Of a stretch of 64,000 nt of DNA, positions 9,063 through 17,508 are shown piece by piece. Position numbers and translations under genes: made by a program. Below the pieces are notes generated by a model that saw nothing but the letters and a program-made list of their open reading frames with translations, did no database searches and had not been told where the DNA came from. The DNA is taken from positions 3,294,693 through 3,358,692 of the forward strand of contig NZ_AP014545.1 of NCBI RefSeq assembly GCF_016592435.1, written 5' to 3'. This DNA comes from Amphritea japonica ATCC BAA-1530. Its GTDB lineage: Bacteria; Pseudomonadota; Gammaproteobacteria; Pseudomonadales; Balneatricaceae. Each line of letters begins with the position of its first letter. Within the stretch, counting starts at the first letter, position 1.

Positions 9063-10331
9063 TCAGTCTTCTTTCACGTTATGAGACAGCTGATACAGAT
9101 CCTGTGCCATCTCGAGATAGTCGTCACGTCCTTCCGCACTGGCTTTTCTCAGCTGCACGGTAGGACTATGGAGAAATTTATTGGTCAGGCCACGCGCCAG
9201 GTTATTGAGCACCTCGTCCGCTGACTTACCATTACTTAACTGACGCAGCGCTTTTTCAAGTTCCGCATCACGCAGTTGTTCAGTCTGCTGGCGCAATGCC
9301 ATCACCGTTTCAACAGCACCCAGCGCCCGCAGCTGACGCATAAACTCTACGGCACCCACCTCCACCAGCGTTTCAGCTTCCCGGGCAGCAGATTCGCGAC
9401 TGCGAACATTTTCTTCTATAACCTCTTTAAGGTCATCGACAGTGTAGAGGTAAACATCATCCAGCTCTGCAACTTCCGGCTCAATATCCCGGGGGACAGC
9501 GATATCCACCATAAAGATCGGACGGTGCTTACGTTTTTTCAACGCGGACTCAACCGCCCCTTTACCCAGAATCGGCAATTGGCTCGCGGTTGATGCAATC
9601 ACAATGTCCGCATCTTCCAGCGCGTCAGGAATGTCGCCTAACAATATTGCCCGGGCATTAAACTCATCGGCCAGCGCTTCAGCACGGACCAGCGTTCGGT
9701 TCGCCACAATCATCTGCTGGACACCGGCTTCCGACAAATGTCGGGCGACCAGTTCTATGGTTTCACCCGCACCAATCAATAACGCTTTACTCTGGCTCAG
9801 GTCAGAAAAGATATGCTGCGCCAGACTCACAGAAGCGTAAGCAACAGACACCGGATTTTCGCCAATAGCCGTATCAGTACGTACTTTTTTCGCCACCGCA
9901 AAGGTTTGCTGAAATAATCGCGCCAACTCAGCCCCGACAACGCCTGCATCCTGAGAAACCGCATAACAGGATTTTAACTGTCCCAGAATCTGCGGCTCGC
10001 CCAATACCAATGAATCCAATCCACTGGCAACCCGCATCATATGCTGAGCAGCATCCTGATTCCAATGAGCGTAGCTACAACTCTGAAGCTCATCCGGATC
10101 AAGACGGTGATAACTTCCCAGCCACTCCAGCAACGCACGAGTCCCCTCCAGCTCTGTGGAGCAGTACAGTTCGGTGCGATTACAGGTGGACAAAATCGCC
10201 ACCTCTTTCAGATGAGCAAGATCGCAGGCCTGCGCCAACGCCTCAGCCATCTGTTCAGGCGCAAAAGCGACCTTCTCACGGACTGATACTGAAGCGGTCT
10301 TGTGATTAATGCCTAACGCGAGCAAAGCCAT
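9063..10331 (-). CDS. hemA: Glutamyl-tRNA reductase
   Basis: A 422-residue NADPH-dependent enzyme that makes glutamate-1-semialdehyde, the first step of C5-pathway heme synthesis. The start [20 protein letters not shown] aligns with known HemA N-termini. The catalytic cysteine lies in [12 protein letters not shown] near residue 50, and the NADPH domain holds [17 protein letters not shown] longer reading from a GTG at 10376 adds 15 residues unlike any HemA and is rejected. First gene of the hemA-prfA-prmC-moeB run; a promoter is proposed at 10422-10450. Confidence 0.95.
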   Translation of the reverse strand: MALLALGINHKTASVSVREKVAFAPEQMAEALAQACDLAHLKEVAILSTCNRTELYCSTELEGTRALLEWLGSYHRLDPDELQSCSYAHWNQDAAQHMMRVASGLDSLVLGEPQILGQLKSCYAVSQDAGVVGAELARLFQQTFAVAKKVRTDTAIGENPVSVAYASVSLAQHIFSDLSQSKALLIGAGETIELVARHLSEAGVQQMIVANRTLVRAEALADEFNARAILLGDIPDALEDADIVIASTASQLPILGKGAVESALKKRKHRPIFMVDIAVPRDIEPEVAELDDVYLYTVDDLKEVIEENVRSRESAAREAETLVEVGAVEFMRQLRALGAVETVMALRQQTEQLRDAELEKALRQLSNGKSADEVLNNLARGLTNKFLHSPTVQLRKASAEGRDDYLEMAQDLYQLSHNVKED

Positions 10332-10421
10332 ATAGGAAAACGACACCCAGATTGAAAATAGCGCGTAATAATACACCTAATTAGCGTAAAGGTTAAAAAA
10401 CAGAGGCCGGATCAGATCAAT

Positions 10422-10450
10422 TTTTTACTATTTACACCCAGATATGACAA
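10422..10450 (-). promoter_or_regulatory. Sigma-70 promoter for hemA operon
   Basis: On the minus strand: TTGTCA, 17 bases, TAAAAA. This would start transcription about 80 bases upstream of the hemA ATG at 10331. Its -35 hexamer shares bases with the divergent promoter for the TPR lipoprotein. Confidence 0.45.
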
Positions 10451-10473
10451 CCGCCCCGAGATTCATCTATAGT
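10444..10473 (+). promoter_or_regulatory. Sigma-70 promoter for TPR lipoprotein-lolB
   Basis: ATGACA, 18 bases, TATAGT; five of six bases fit in each hexamer. The predicted start is about 30 bases before the ATG at 10512. It overlaps the hemA promoter on the other strand. Confidence 0.5.
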
Positions 10474-10511
10474 GGAGCTTCTCTCTATTTGCGACAGATA
10501 AGAACAGCTAA

Positions 10512-12227
10512 ATGAAAGCACCTATTCTCGCGACAACACTCATAGCCACCTTGTTAAGCATTGGCGGATGTACCAGCCAGTTTAGTAAACCCGCCGCCAC
10601 GGCAACGGTTGCCCCCTTGCCAGCAGTAGAATACATCCCTGGCGAACTTAACCGGGAAACCCTTTATGAGCTGGTTGTAGCAGAAATAGCAGGCCAGCGA
10701 AAAGAGTTTGATCTTTCGCTGGAAAATTACCTTCATCAGGCACAACTTACCGGTGATCCGGCTATCGCCAAGCGGGCCACCTATATTGCACAGTATCTGC
10801 ATCAGCCTGATCAAACCTTACTAGCCAGTACATTATGGCAACAAGCTGAGCCCGAAAACCCGGAGCCTTACCAGATCGCCGCCGGAATACTGCTGCGCAA
10901 AGGCGACTTTTCTACCGCACTACCGCTATTGCGAAAAGCGCTCAACCACTCTAACCCACAAACCTTGATGGTAATCAGTGCTCAGGCTGAGCAATTTAGT
11001 ACCGAAGAAGCGGAAGCGTATATCGGTCTGCTAAAAGAACTATCAACCGAGAATCCTGACGCGACCCTACTGACAACTTTAGGATTGCTATATAAACAGC
11101 AGAAAAATAATGAGCGCGCACTACAACACTTCAATGCAGCGCTTCGAGCCGAACCTGATCACCTTGAAGCAATCAGACAAAAGGCCGAGTTATTCAGAAC
11201 CCAGAACAAATTCAAGCAAGCCATCAGTTTACTTGAAGCACAACTGGAAAAAGGCAAACCCGATCAGCAGCTTAATACGCTATACGTTCAACTGCTATTC
11301 CAGTCCAAGCAGCCAAAACGTGGCACTGAGCAAGCGCAACTATTAATAGAGCGCTTTGCGGACGAACCCCAGTTGAACTTTTATATTGCCCTTCTTCTCT
11401 TAGAAAACGAGCAGGTAGCGCAGAGCCGTCAGATAATGAATGACCTGCTGATTCGTTATCCAGACAATACCACTCCCCACTATTATCTGGGCTTAATTGA
11501 ACAACAGGATGGTAATTCCGAGCTGGCAATCAGCCACTTCCTGAAAGTCAGGGACAGTAACAATTTATTGCCTGCCTTCCGCCGTATTGCCACTCTACTT
11601 GACCATCCAAGCGATCGTCTCCAGCTGCAAAACATTACTCAGGAGGCCCGCAATAGCATTCCTGAAATCAGCATTCAGTTATATGTACTTGAAGCCGAGT
11701 GGCTTAATCTGAATGACTACAAAGGCACCGCACTTAGCGTTCTTGATGAAGCCCTGCAACAACACCAGGACGACGTAAACTTACTCTATACACGGGCCAT
11801 GATTCTTGAACCTCAGGATATACAGCTAATAGAACGAGATCTCCGTCGGGTACTTGAACTTGAGCCTGATAACAGCATGGCGCTGAACGCATTGGGGTAT
11901 ACCTTATCACTCTATACTGACCGCTTTGACGAAGCCTTTGAGCTGATAACAGAAGCCCTAAGACTAAAACCTGATGATCCCGCCATTCTTGACAGCATGG
12001 GATGGGTTTTATTGAAACAAGGAAAAGCAGCCGAAGCGGTTAGTTTTCTACAACAGGCCTACAAGCTATTTCCCGACCCTGAAGTCAGCGCCCACCTAAT
12101 TCAGGCTTATCAAACTTCAGGACAACCGGAGAGAGCGCAAGAACTTTTGCAACAGGAGCTACTCAAACACCCTGATAATGAATTTCTACTGGATGCTGCG
12201 ACATCCATTAACAAGACTCAGGAATAA
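10512..12227 (+). CDS. TPR-repeat lipoprotein
   Basis: A 571-residue lipoprotein. The N-terminus is a lipoprotein signal ending in SIGGC (Cys20 predicted to be lipidated). The rest is built from tetratricopeptide helices, for example LGLLYKQQKNNERALQHFNA (about 193-212), MALNALGYTLSLYTDRFDEA (about 456-475) and ILDSMGWVLLKQGKAAEAV (about 493-511). The same gene stands between hemA and lolB in Pseudomonas (PA4667 by my recollection). It probably acts as a protein-binding scaffold in the periplasm. lolB follows after 3 bases, so the two are co-transcribed. Confidence 0.85.
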   Translation: MKAPILATTLIATLLSIGGCTSQFSKPAATATVAPLPAVEYIPGELNRETLYELVVAEIAGQRKEFDLSLENYLHQAQLTGDPAIAKRATYIAQYLHQPDQTLLASTLWQQAEPENPEPYQIAAGILLRKGDFSTALPLLRKALNHSNPQTLMVISAQAEQFSTEEAEAYIGLLKELSTENPDATLLTTLGLLYKQQKNNERALQHFNAALRAEPDHLEAIRQKAELFRTQNKFKQAISLLEAQLEKGKPDQQLNTLYVQLLFQSKQPKRGTEQAQLLIERFADEPQLNFYIALLLLENEQVAQSRQIMNDLLIRYPDNTTPHYYLGLIEQQDGNSELAISHFLKVRDSNNLLPAFRRIATLLDHPSDRLQLQNITQEARNSIPEISIQLYVLEAEWLNLNDYKGTALSVLDEALQQHQDDVNLLYTRAMILEPQDIQLIERDLRRVLELEPDNSMALNALGYTLSLYTDRFDEAFELITEALRLKPDDPAILDSMGWVLLKQGKAAEAVSFLQQAYKLFPDPEVSAHLIQAYQTSGQPERAQELLQQELLKHPDNEFLLDAATSINKTQE

Positions 12228-12230
12228 GCT

Positions 12231-12827
12231 TTGAGCATTCGCACACTAATTTTATCCATAACTTTGCTTCTGTCAGGCTGTTCAGGCCTGACAACGACAC
12301 CTGACGCGCCACCTCCATCCCGCTCCTGGGATGAGCTGCAACAAGCACTACTGAGTGCAGATAACTGGCAGCTCAGGGGAAAGATAGGTATTCGCACCAC
12401 CGATCAAAACCAAAGCGCAAATCTCTATTGGCAACAGTTACAACAGCACTATCAAATCGAACTCACCGGACCTTTAGGTCAGGGCGGCGCCCGAATCGAG
12501 GGCAACAACGAGGGAATCACCATCAATATTGCCGGTGAGGAGCCACTGTGGGCCGCATCACCTGAGCGACTCATGGAGCAAACACTCGGCTGGCAATTTC
12601 CGGTGCGAGAGCTACTGTATTGGGCCCGCGGCATTCCGGCCCCCGATCAACCCTTCGAACTCACCCTGAGCCAGCAACGCGCGCAAAAAATACTCCAAAA
12701 CAACTGGGAAATCAATTACTTAAGATTCAGCAATCAGCAAGGCTATTCCCTTCCGGAAAAGATCATTATTCGCCAGAATGATCTGCGCTTCACCATCATC
12801 GCTAAAGAGTGGCAGATCAAACTCTAA
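12231..12827 (+). CDS. lolB: Outer-membrane lipoprotein receptor LolB
   Basis: A 198-residue lipoprotein that receives lipoproteins from LolA and inserts them into the outer membrane. The signal ends in LLLSGC, and the mature part shows the conserved SWDELQQAL...WQLRGKIGIRT start and ASPERLMEQTLGWQFPVREL, typical of LolB. The start codon is TTG, three bases after the TPR gene stop. In most relatives ispE follows directly; here only 97 bases and a tRNA-Gln gene follow. Confidence 0.9.
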   Translation: MSIRTLILSITLLLSGCSGLTTTPDAPPPSRSWDELQQALLSADNWQLRGKIGIRTTDQNQSANLYWQQLQQHYQIELTGPLGQGGARIEGNNEGITINIAGEEPLWAASPERLMEQTLGWQFPVRELLYWARGIPAPDQPFELTLSQQRAQKILQNNWEINYLRFSNQQGYSLPEKIIIRQNDLRFTIIAKEWQIKL

Positions 12828-12853
12828 AATCAGTTCTTTTCAGCGCCATTCGT

Positions 12854-12882
12854 TTGACTTTAACGGTCCGTTCCGGGAAAAT
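12854..12882 (+). promoter_or_regulatory. Promoter of tRNA-Gln (and perhaps prs)
   Basis: TTGACT, 17 bases, GAAAAT, followed by a G/C-rich stretch (GCGCC) of the kind seen in stringently controlled stable-RNA promoters. It ends about 42 bases before the tRNA. Confidence 0.5.
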
Positions 12883-12924
12883 GTGCGCCTCTTTTACCGG
12901 GCTATGTCCGGGCATGAGAATTAC

Positions 12925-12999
12925 TGGGGTATCGCCAAGCGGTAAGGCAACGGGTTTTGATCTCGTCATGCGCAGGTTCAAATCCTGCTACCCCAGCCA
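12925..12999 (+). tRNA. tRNA-Gln (TTG), encoded CCA
   Basis: A 75-base cloverleaf: acceptor TGGGGTA pairs with TACCCCA, then G and CCA. The anticodon loop TTTTGAT gives anticodon TTG. The copy lies between lolB and prs, its usual place. Two further copies with the same sequence occur at 16830 and 17105. Confidence 0.96.
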
Positions 13000-13152
13000 T
13001 CTTTAACATTGCCTTCAATATGCGAAGCTAAAGAGAACGGCCGGGCAACGGCACCAGACCCATTTTTATGAGGTTTAAGTAGAGTGCTAGCCCCGTCACA
13101 AATTATGAAAGAATCTCAATTTAACGACTGTAGATCCGAGAAGGTAGACATT

Positions 13153-14094
13153 GTGCCTAAAATGATGGTCTTCACTGGCAATGCAAATCGCCAGCTGGCT
13201 GAGAAAGTTGTAGAGCGCCTGGATATTCCAATGGGCGAAGCCACCGTAACTAAATTCAGCGATGGCGAGGTCAGCGTTGAGATTCATGAGAACGCACGAG
13301 GCAAAGATGTATTTATCATCCAGCCTACCTGCGCTCCCACTAACGACAACCTGATGGAATTGATCGTGATGGCTGACGCTCTGCGTCGTGGCTCTGCCAG
13401 CCGTATCACCGCTGTAATTCCTTACTATGGTTACGCTCGCCAGGATCGCCGCCCGCGTTCTGCCCGGGTAGCCATCAGTGCAAAAGTAGTCGCTGACATG
13501 CTCGCCGGTGTGGGTATCGATCGGGTTTTGACTGTCGACCTTCACGCTGACCAGATCCAGGGATTCTTTGATATCCCTGTAGATAACGTCTACGGCTCTC
13601 CAGTTCTGCTGGATGAGATCGCCCGTCAGAGTTACGACAATCCAATTATCGTCTCTCCTGATGTTGGCGGTGTAGTACGTGCCAGAGCAGTTGCCAAACA
13701 ATTAGACTGCGATCTGGCCATTATCGATAAGCGTCGTGAGAAAGCCAACGAAGCTCAGGTTATGAACCTCATCGGTGACGTAGAAGGCCGAACCTGTATT
13801 CTGGTTGATGATATGTGTGATACCGCTGGCACTCTGTGTAAAGCAGCTGGTGCACTGAAGGCAAATGGTGCGGTTAAAGTAGTAGCATATGCCACCCATG
13901 CCGTTTTATCAGGCGCAGCGATCAGCAATATCAGCGGTTCAGATCTTGATGAACTGGTTGTTACAGATACTATCCCGCTAAGCGAAGCGGCAGCGAACTG
14001 CAACCAGATCCGCCAGTTAACACTGGCTCCGATGCTGGCAGAAGCGGTACGCCGCGTCTGTAACGAAGAATCTATCAGCGCCATGTTCCGCTAA
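13153..14094 (+). CDS. prs: Ribose-phosphate pyrophosphokinase
   Basis: A 313-residue enzyme that makes PRPP from ribose 5-phosphate and ATP for purine, pyrimidine, histidine, tryptophan and NAD synthesis. Visible motifs: [38 protein letters not shown] for [14 protein letters not shown] for metal and ATP, and the PRPP loop [13 protein letters not shown]. The GTG at 13153 is chosen: AAGG stands 8 bases upstream and the protein then begins [10 protein letters not shown], as in Pseudomonas Prs. An earlier ATG at 13084 adds 23 residues not expected in the family. Confidence 0.93.
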   Translation: MPKMMVFTGNANRQLAEKVVERLDIPMGEATVTKFSDGEVSVEIHENARGKDVFIIQPTCAPTNDNLMELIVMADALRRGSASRITAVIPYYGYARQDRRPRSARVAISAKVVADMLAGVGIDRVLTVDLHADQIQGFFDIPVDNVYGSPVLLDEIARQSYDNPIIVSPDVGGVVRARAVAKQLDCDLAIIDKRREKANEAQVMNLIGDVEGRTCILVDDMCDTAGTLCKAAGALKANGAVKVVAYATHAVLSGAAISNISGSDLDELVVTDTIPLSEAAANCNQIRQLTLAPMLAEAVRRVCNEESISAMFR

Positions 14095-14165
14095 GCTTTC
14101 GAGCATAGCCAACAGCTGATACAGATCCCACTCTGGGATAACCCGCCCGTAAGGGCTTACTCAAC

Positions 14166-14208
14166 AACTGCAAAGACCTGGTCGCAAGGTGTTTGCAGTT
14201 TTGTTTTT
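14166..14208 (+). terminator. Terminator or attenuator between prs and rplY
   Basis: Stem AACTGCAAA/TTTGCAGTT with a second inner stem ACCT/AGGT gives a hairpin of 13 bp with short internal loops, followed by TTGTTTTT. It ends 15 bases before the rplY ATG, so it probably limits read-through from prs. Confidence 0.8.
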
Positions 14209-14223
14209 ACTATAGGTATTAAA

Positions 14224-14811
14224 ATGTCTAACTTTGTATTGAATGCTCAACCACGTACAGACGAGGGGAAAGGTGCGAGCCGCCGCCTGCGTCATTCTGG
14301 ATATGTTCCAGCTGTAGTTTACGGTGGTGACAAGCGCAAAAAGCCTGTTTCTATCTCTCTGGAAAACCGCGTACTGGTTAAACAGACTGAAGATTCATCT
14401 TTCTTCTCCTCTATCCTGACTCTTGAGCTGGACGGAAAAGAAGAGAAAGTAATCATCAAAGATCTGCAACGCCACCCGGCTAAAAGCTCTATTATGCACA
14501 TCGATTTCCTGCGCGTGACCAAGTCACAGCCAATCGAAATCATCGTTCCACTGAGCTTCGTTAACTTCAACGCTTCTCCAGCAGGAAAGGCGTCTGGTAA
14601 GCTTGATATCCAGCAGAACACAACTAAAATCCGCTGCCTGGCCGACAAACTGCCAGAAGCGCTGGAAGTTGATATGTCTGCAGTTGAGATGGGCCAGGTT
14701 ACTCACCTGTCTGATATCGTTCTGCCAGAAGGCGTTGAGATTGTTCAACTGCGTCGTGGTTCAGACCGTGACCAGGGTATCGCTCAGACTTACTCTCCAC
14801 GTGGTGCTTAA
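14224..14811 (+). CDS. rplY: 50S ribosomal protein L25/Ctc, long form
   Basis: A 195-residue 5S rRNA-binding protein of the L25/TL5/Ctc family. The N-terminal L25 domain shows RTDEGKGASRRLRHSGYVPAVVYGG; the C-terminal TL5/Ctc domain runs from about residue 95 (QPIEIIVPLSFVN) to the end (LSDIVLPEGVEIVQL). E. coli L25 has only the first domain (94 aa); the two-domain form is usual in Pseudomonas and many others. It lies between prs and pth. Confidence 0.93.
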   Translation: MSNFVLNAQPRTDEGKGASRRLRHSGYVPAVVYGGDKRKKPVSISLENRVLVKQTEDSSFFSSILTLELDGKEEKVIIKDLQRHPAKSSIMHIDFLRVTKSQPIEIIVPLSFVNFNASPAGKASGKLDIQQNTTKIRCLADKLPEALEVDMSAVEMGQVTHLSDIVLPEGVEIVQLRRGSDRDQGIAQTYSPRGA

Positions 14812-14854
14812 TAAGACTGCGGGCTAATATCATTAGCTGACTACAGGTTCCGGT

Positions 14855-15445
14855 ATGCAAGACCAGATACAACTGATCGTTGGCCTGGGTAATCCAGGTC
14901 AGAAGTACGACCAGACCCGTCATAATGCCGGAGCCGACTTTGTCGGGCAGCTTGCTGCCCGACATCTTACTCCCCTCAAGCCTGAATCAAAATTTCACGG
15001 CCTGTACGGGAAGATCAGCCTGAACGGCTCACCTGTTCACTTGTTGATCCCAACTACCTTCATGAATCTGAGCGGCCAGGCTGTTGCTTCGCTGGCTAAT
15101 TTCTACAAGATTCCTGCTGAATCAATTCTTGTTGCCCACGATGAACTCGATCTGCCTCCCGGTGTTGCCCGCTTTAAATTAGGCGGAGGTCACGGTGGTC
15201 ATAACGGTTTACGCGACATTATCAGCAAAATGGGCAACAACAAAAATTTCTATCGCTTGCGTATCGGCATCGGACATCCGGGCAGCGCAAGCGAAGTCAG
15301 CGGTTTCGTCCTGAAAAAAGCCCCGGCTTCTGAGTTTAAAATGACCGAAGCGGCTTGTGACGAAGCTATGCGAGTGCTGGAACAAGCCACCGGTGGTGAC
15401 TGGCACAAAGCGATGACAACCTTACACACTTTTAAAGCTGAATAA
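14855..15445 (+). CDS. pth: Peptidyl-tRNA hydrolase
   Basis: A 196-residue enzyme that releases peptides from stalled peptidyl-tRNA in the cytoplasm. It contains [18 protein letters not shown], whose His is the catalytic base, [10 protein letters not shown] near residue 69, and [20 protein letters not shown] with the catalytic Asp. It sits between rplY and ychF, the common gammaproteobacterial order, and ychF follows after 20 bases. Confidence 0.95.
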   Translation: MQDQIQLIVGLGNPGQKYDQTRHNAGADFVGQLAARHLTPLKPESKFHGLYGKISLNGSPVHLLIPTTFMNLSGQAVASLANFYKIPAESILVAHDELDLPPGVARFKLGGGHGGHNGLRDIISKMGNNKNFYRLRIGIGHPGSASEVSGFVLKKAPASEFKMTEAACDEAMRVLEQATGGDWHKAMTTLHTFKAE

Positions 15446-15465
15446 CTGACGACAGGATTACTGGC

Positions 15466-16557
15466 ATGGGTTTCAAATGCGGCATCGTTGGCTTGCCAAA
15501 CGTAGGTAAATCTACCCTTTTCAACGCCCTGACCAAAGCAGGTATCGGCGCTGAAAACTTCCCTTTTTGTACGATCGAGCCCAATGCAGGCGTTGTACCT
15601 ATGCCTGACCCCCGCCTTGATGCGCTGGCGGACATTGTTAAGCCTCAGCGAGTCCTCGCCACCACGATGGAATTCGTCGACATTGCGGGCCTGGTAGCCG
15701 GCGCCTCTAAAGGTGAAGGCTTAGGCAATAAGTTTCTCGCCAATATTCGCGAAACCGATGCAATCGCACACGTCGTTCGTTGTTTCGAAGATGAAAACGT
15801 TATCCATGTAGCGAATAAAATCGACCCCATGGATGATATTGAGATCATCAATACTGAACTCGCATTAGCCGATCTGGAGTCAGTAGAAAAACAGCTAAAT
15901 AAAGTAGCACGTATCGCCAACAGCGGTGACAAGGCGGCGATTAAATCCAAAGCCATTCTGGAAAAAGTTCTCGCCCAGCTGGAACAAGGAAAGCCGGTTC
16001 GCGCCCTGGAACTAAATGATGATGAACTCACTGAAATATCACAATTTCACTTGCTCACCATAAAGCCGACCATGTACATAGCGAACGTTTCCGAAGATGG
16101 CTTCGAAAACAATCCACACCTGGATAAAGTCAAAGCTCTCGCGGCGGAAGAAGGCGCTGAAATTGTTGCCATCTGTAACATGATGGAAGCTGAAATATCA
16201 GAGCTGGAGGACGATGAGAAAATGGAATTCCTTCAGGAAATGGGAATGGAAGAGCCAGGCCTTGATCGCGTTATCCGTGCCGGTTACTCCCTGCTAGGCC
16301 TCCACACTTACTTTACCGCCGGCGTTAAGGAAGTGCGTGCCTGGACGGTCAAAGAAGGCGCTACCGCACCAGAAGGCGCGGGAGTGATCCACACAGACTT
16401 CCAGAAAGGCTTTATCCGCGCAGAGGTGATCGGTTATGAAGACTTTATCCAGTTCAAAGGTGAATCCGGCGCTAAAGAAGCTGGAAAATGGCGCCTGGAG
16501 GGTAAAGATTACATCCTGAAAGACGGCGACGTGGTGCATTACCGCTTTAACGTTTAA
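15466..16557 (+). CDS. ychF: Redox-regulated ATPase YchF (OLA1 family)
   Basis: A 363-residue Obg-like P-loop protein that prefers ATP and associates with ribosomes. It has the P-loop [14 protein letters not shown] near residue 8, [22 protein letters not shown] (G3 region), and NMMEAE in place of the GTP-specific NKxD. The C-terminal TGS domain ends with [17 protein letters not shown], as in E. coli YchF. A strong terminator follows. Confidence 0.95.
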   Translation: MGFKCGIVGLPNVGKSTLFNALTKAGIGAENFPFCTIEPNAGVVPMPDPRLDALADIVKPQRVLATTMEFVDIAGLVAGASKGEGLGNKFLANIRETDAIAHVVRCFEDENVIHVANKIDPMDDIEIINTELALADLESVEKQLNKVARIANSGDKAAIKSKAILEKVLAQLEQGKPVRALELNDDELTEISQFHLLTIKPTMYIANVSEDGFENNPHLDKVKALAAEEGAEIVAICNMMEAEISELEDDEKMEFLQEMGMEEPGLDRVIRAGYSLLGLHTYFTAGVKEVRAWTVKEGATAPEGAGVIHTDFQKGFIRAEVIGYEDFIQFKGESGAKEAGKWRLEGKDYILKDGDVVHYRFNV

Positions 16558-16601
16558 GCAGGCCGCCTGGCAAAAAAAGCCCGGTTTACCGTATAAAAAA
16601 C

Positions 16602-16636
16602 AGCCATTCGGAAGCAATTCCGGATGGCTTTTTTTT
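16602..16636 (+). terminator. Rho-independent terminator of pth-ychF
   Basis: A 12-bp stem AGCCATTCGGAA/TTCCGGATGGCT (one G-T pair) closed by a GCAA tetraloop and followed by a run of T. Confidence 0.93.
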
Positions 16637-16683
16637 ATTGTCGTTTCAGAGCCGATAAATGGCCGTTTTTTCCATCTAATCGG

Positions 16684-16712
16684 TTGACATGATTACCAAA
16701 AAAGAGAATAAT
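16684..16712 (+). promoter_or_regulatory. Promoter of the tRNA-Met/Gln array
   Basis: Perfect -35 TTGACA, 17-base spacer, AATAAT -10, then a G/C-rich discriminator (CGCGGCC). This is the expected form of a strong, growth-rate-controlled stable-RNA promoter. Predicted start about 16719, close to the first tRNA at 16735. Confidence 0.8.
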
Positions 16713-16734
16713 TCGCGGCCTCAATAAGTGCTAT

Positions 16735-16811
16735 GGCAATATAGCTCAGCTGGTTAGAGCATCGCATTCATAATGCGAGGGTCGCAGGTTCGAGTCCCGC
16801 TATTGCCACCA
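16735..16811 (+). tRNA. tRNA-Met (CAT), copy 1
   Basis: A 77-base cloverleaf: GGCAATA pairs with TATTGCC, followed by A and encoded CCA. The anticodon stem TCGCA/TGCGA encloses TTCATAA, anticodon CAT. The acceptor lacks the mismatched first pair of initiator tRNA, so it is elongator-type. A lysidine-modified tRNA-Ile cannot be fully excluded by eye, but the position after ychF matches a tRNA-Met in Pseudomonas. Confidence 0.9.
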
Positions 16812-16829
16812 TGTATTTATTGACTCTGC

Positions 16830-16904
16830 TGGGGTATCGCCAAGCGGTAAGGCAACGGGTTTTGATCTCGTCATGCGCAGGTTCAAATCCTGCTACCCCA
16901 GCCA
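16830..16904 (+). tRNA. tRNA-Gln (TTG), copy 2
   Basis: Same 75-base sequence as the tRNA-Gln before prs, including encoded CCA. It lies 18 bases after tRNA-Met copy 1. Confidence 0.95.
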
Positions 16905-17018
16905 TTTTCTTCTCTCTATCTGATAGCGATAAGGAAAGGCTAGTAATAGTCGGAATTTTATTCTGATTATTGCAAACCACATTTATATAACGGTTATTAA
17001 ACCCACTGTTATGTAAAC

Positions 17019-17095
17019 GGCAATATAGCTCAGCTGGTTAGAGCATCGCATTCATAATGCGAGGGTCGCAGGTTCGAGTCCCGCTATTGCCACCA
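17019..17095 (+). tRNA. tRNA-Met (CAT), copy 2
   Basis: Same 77-base sequence as copy 1 at 16735. The 114-base spacer before it shows no strong promoter, so it is probably part of the array transcript. Confidence 0.9.
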
Positions 17096-17104
17096 TTCTT
17101 TTGC

Positions 17105-17179
17105 TGGGGTATCGCCAAGCGGTAAGGCAACGGGTTTTGATCTCGTCATGCGCAGGTTCAAATCCTGCTACCCCAGCCA
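17105..17179 (+). tRNA. tRNA-Gln (TTG), copy 3
   Basis: Same 75-base tRNA-Gln sequence, nine bases after tRNA-Met copy 2. Last gene of the array. Confidence 0.95.
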
Positions 17180-17508
17180 TCTTTTCTAAGATTCGCCTTC
17201 TCTGTTCTAACTAATCTGATTTCTTCTCGTTGAGAAGCATTATCAGCCCCTACCCAAACAACACAATAGTTATCTTACAAAGAACCCAACATTTACTCTG
17301 CCTTACTCTTCATAAAAAGGCTCTTATCGAGCAACGCACAAGTTTCGCTGTTTGCTACGCTCGGGCAACAAGTTACGGCTGTTTGGTCTTCAAGCCACCC
17401 TCCTCAGATCAAAGCACAACCTCTTTTAATATTTTGACCACTGACAGCCTCGCTTAAAGGCGATACACTCGATAGCTCCTAAAAGTATCTTAACTGCAGA
17501 AGAAGACA
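17180..17508 (+). other. Intergenic stretch before the GGDEF/EAL gene
   Basis: 329 bases without a credible gene. It contains a short hairpin CTTCTC-GTT-GAGAAG near 17224 without a T-run, and presumably the leader of the downstream gene. A short open frame here has no ribosome site or recognisable product. I see no clear -35/-10 pair. Confidence 0.4.

Larger units (their letters stand above)
16735..17179 (+). repeat. Duplicated Met-Gln tRNA pair
   Basis: Two Met-Gln units (16735-16904 and 17019-17179) with the same tRNA sequences but different spacers between and around them. The tRNA-Gln is also the same as the copy at 12925, which suggests copying of the Gln gene into the tRNA-Met locus followed by duplication of the pair, with sequence kept uniform since. 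Confidence 0.8.

Noticed and set aside
12809-13006. 65-residue open frame across the tRNA-Gln
   Set aside because: It runs through the tRNA promoter and gene; no protein family and no ribosome site.
13084-13152. N-terminal extension of Prs from ATG 13084
   Set aside because: The extra 23 residues do not belong to the Prs family and the GTG at 13153 has a proper ribosome site.
16735-16811. tRNA-Ile (lysidine-modified CAT) instead of tRNA-Met
   Set aside because: The acceptor and anticodon arm fit elongator tRNA-Met better, and the position after ychF matches a tRNA-Met locus; a tilS-recognition test by eye is not decisive.
17230-17457. 75-residue open frame after the tRNA array
   Set aside because: No ribosome site, composition like non-coding DNA, no recognisable motif.
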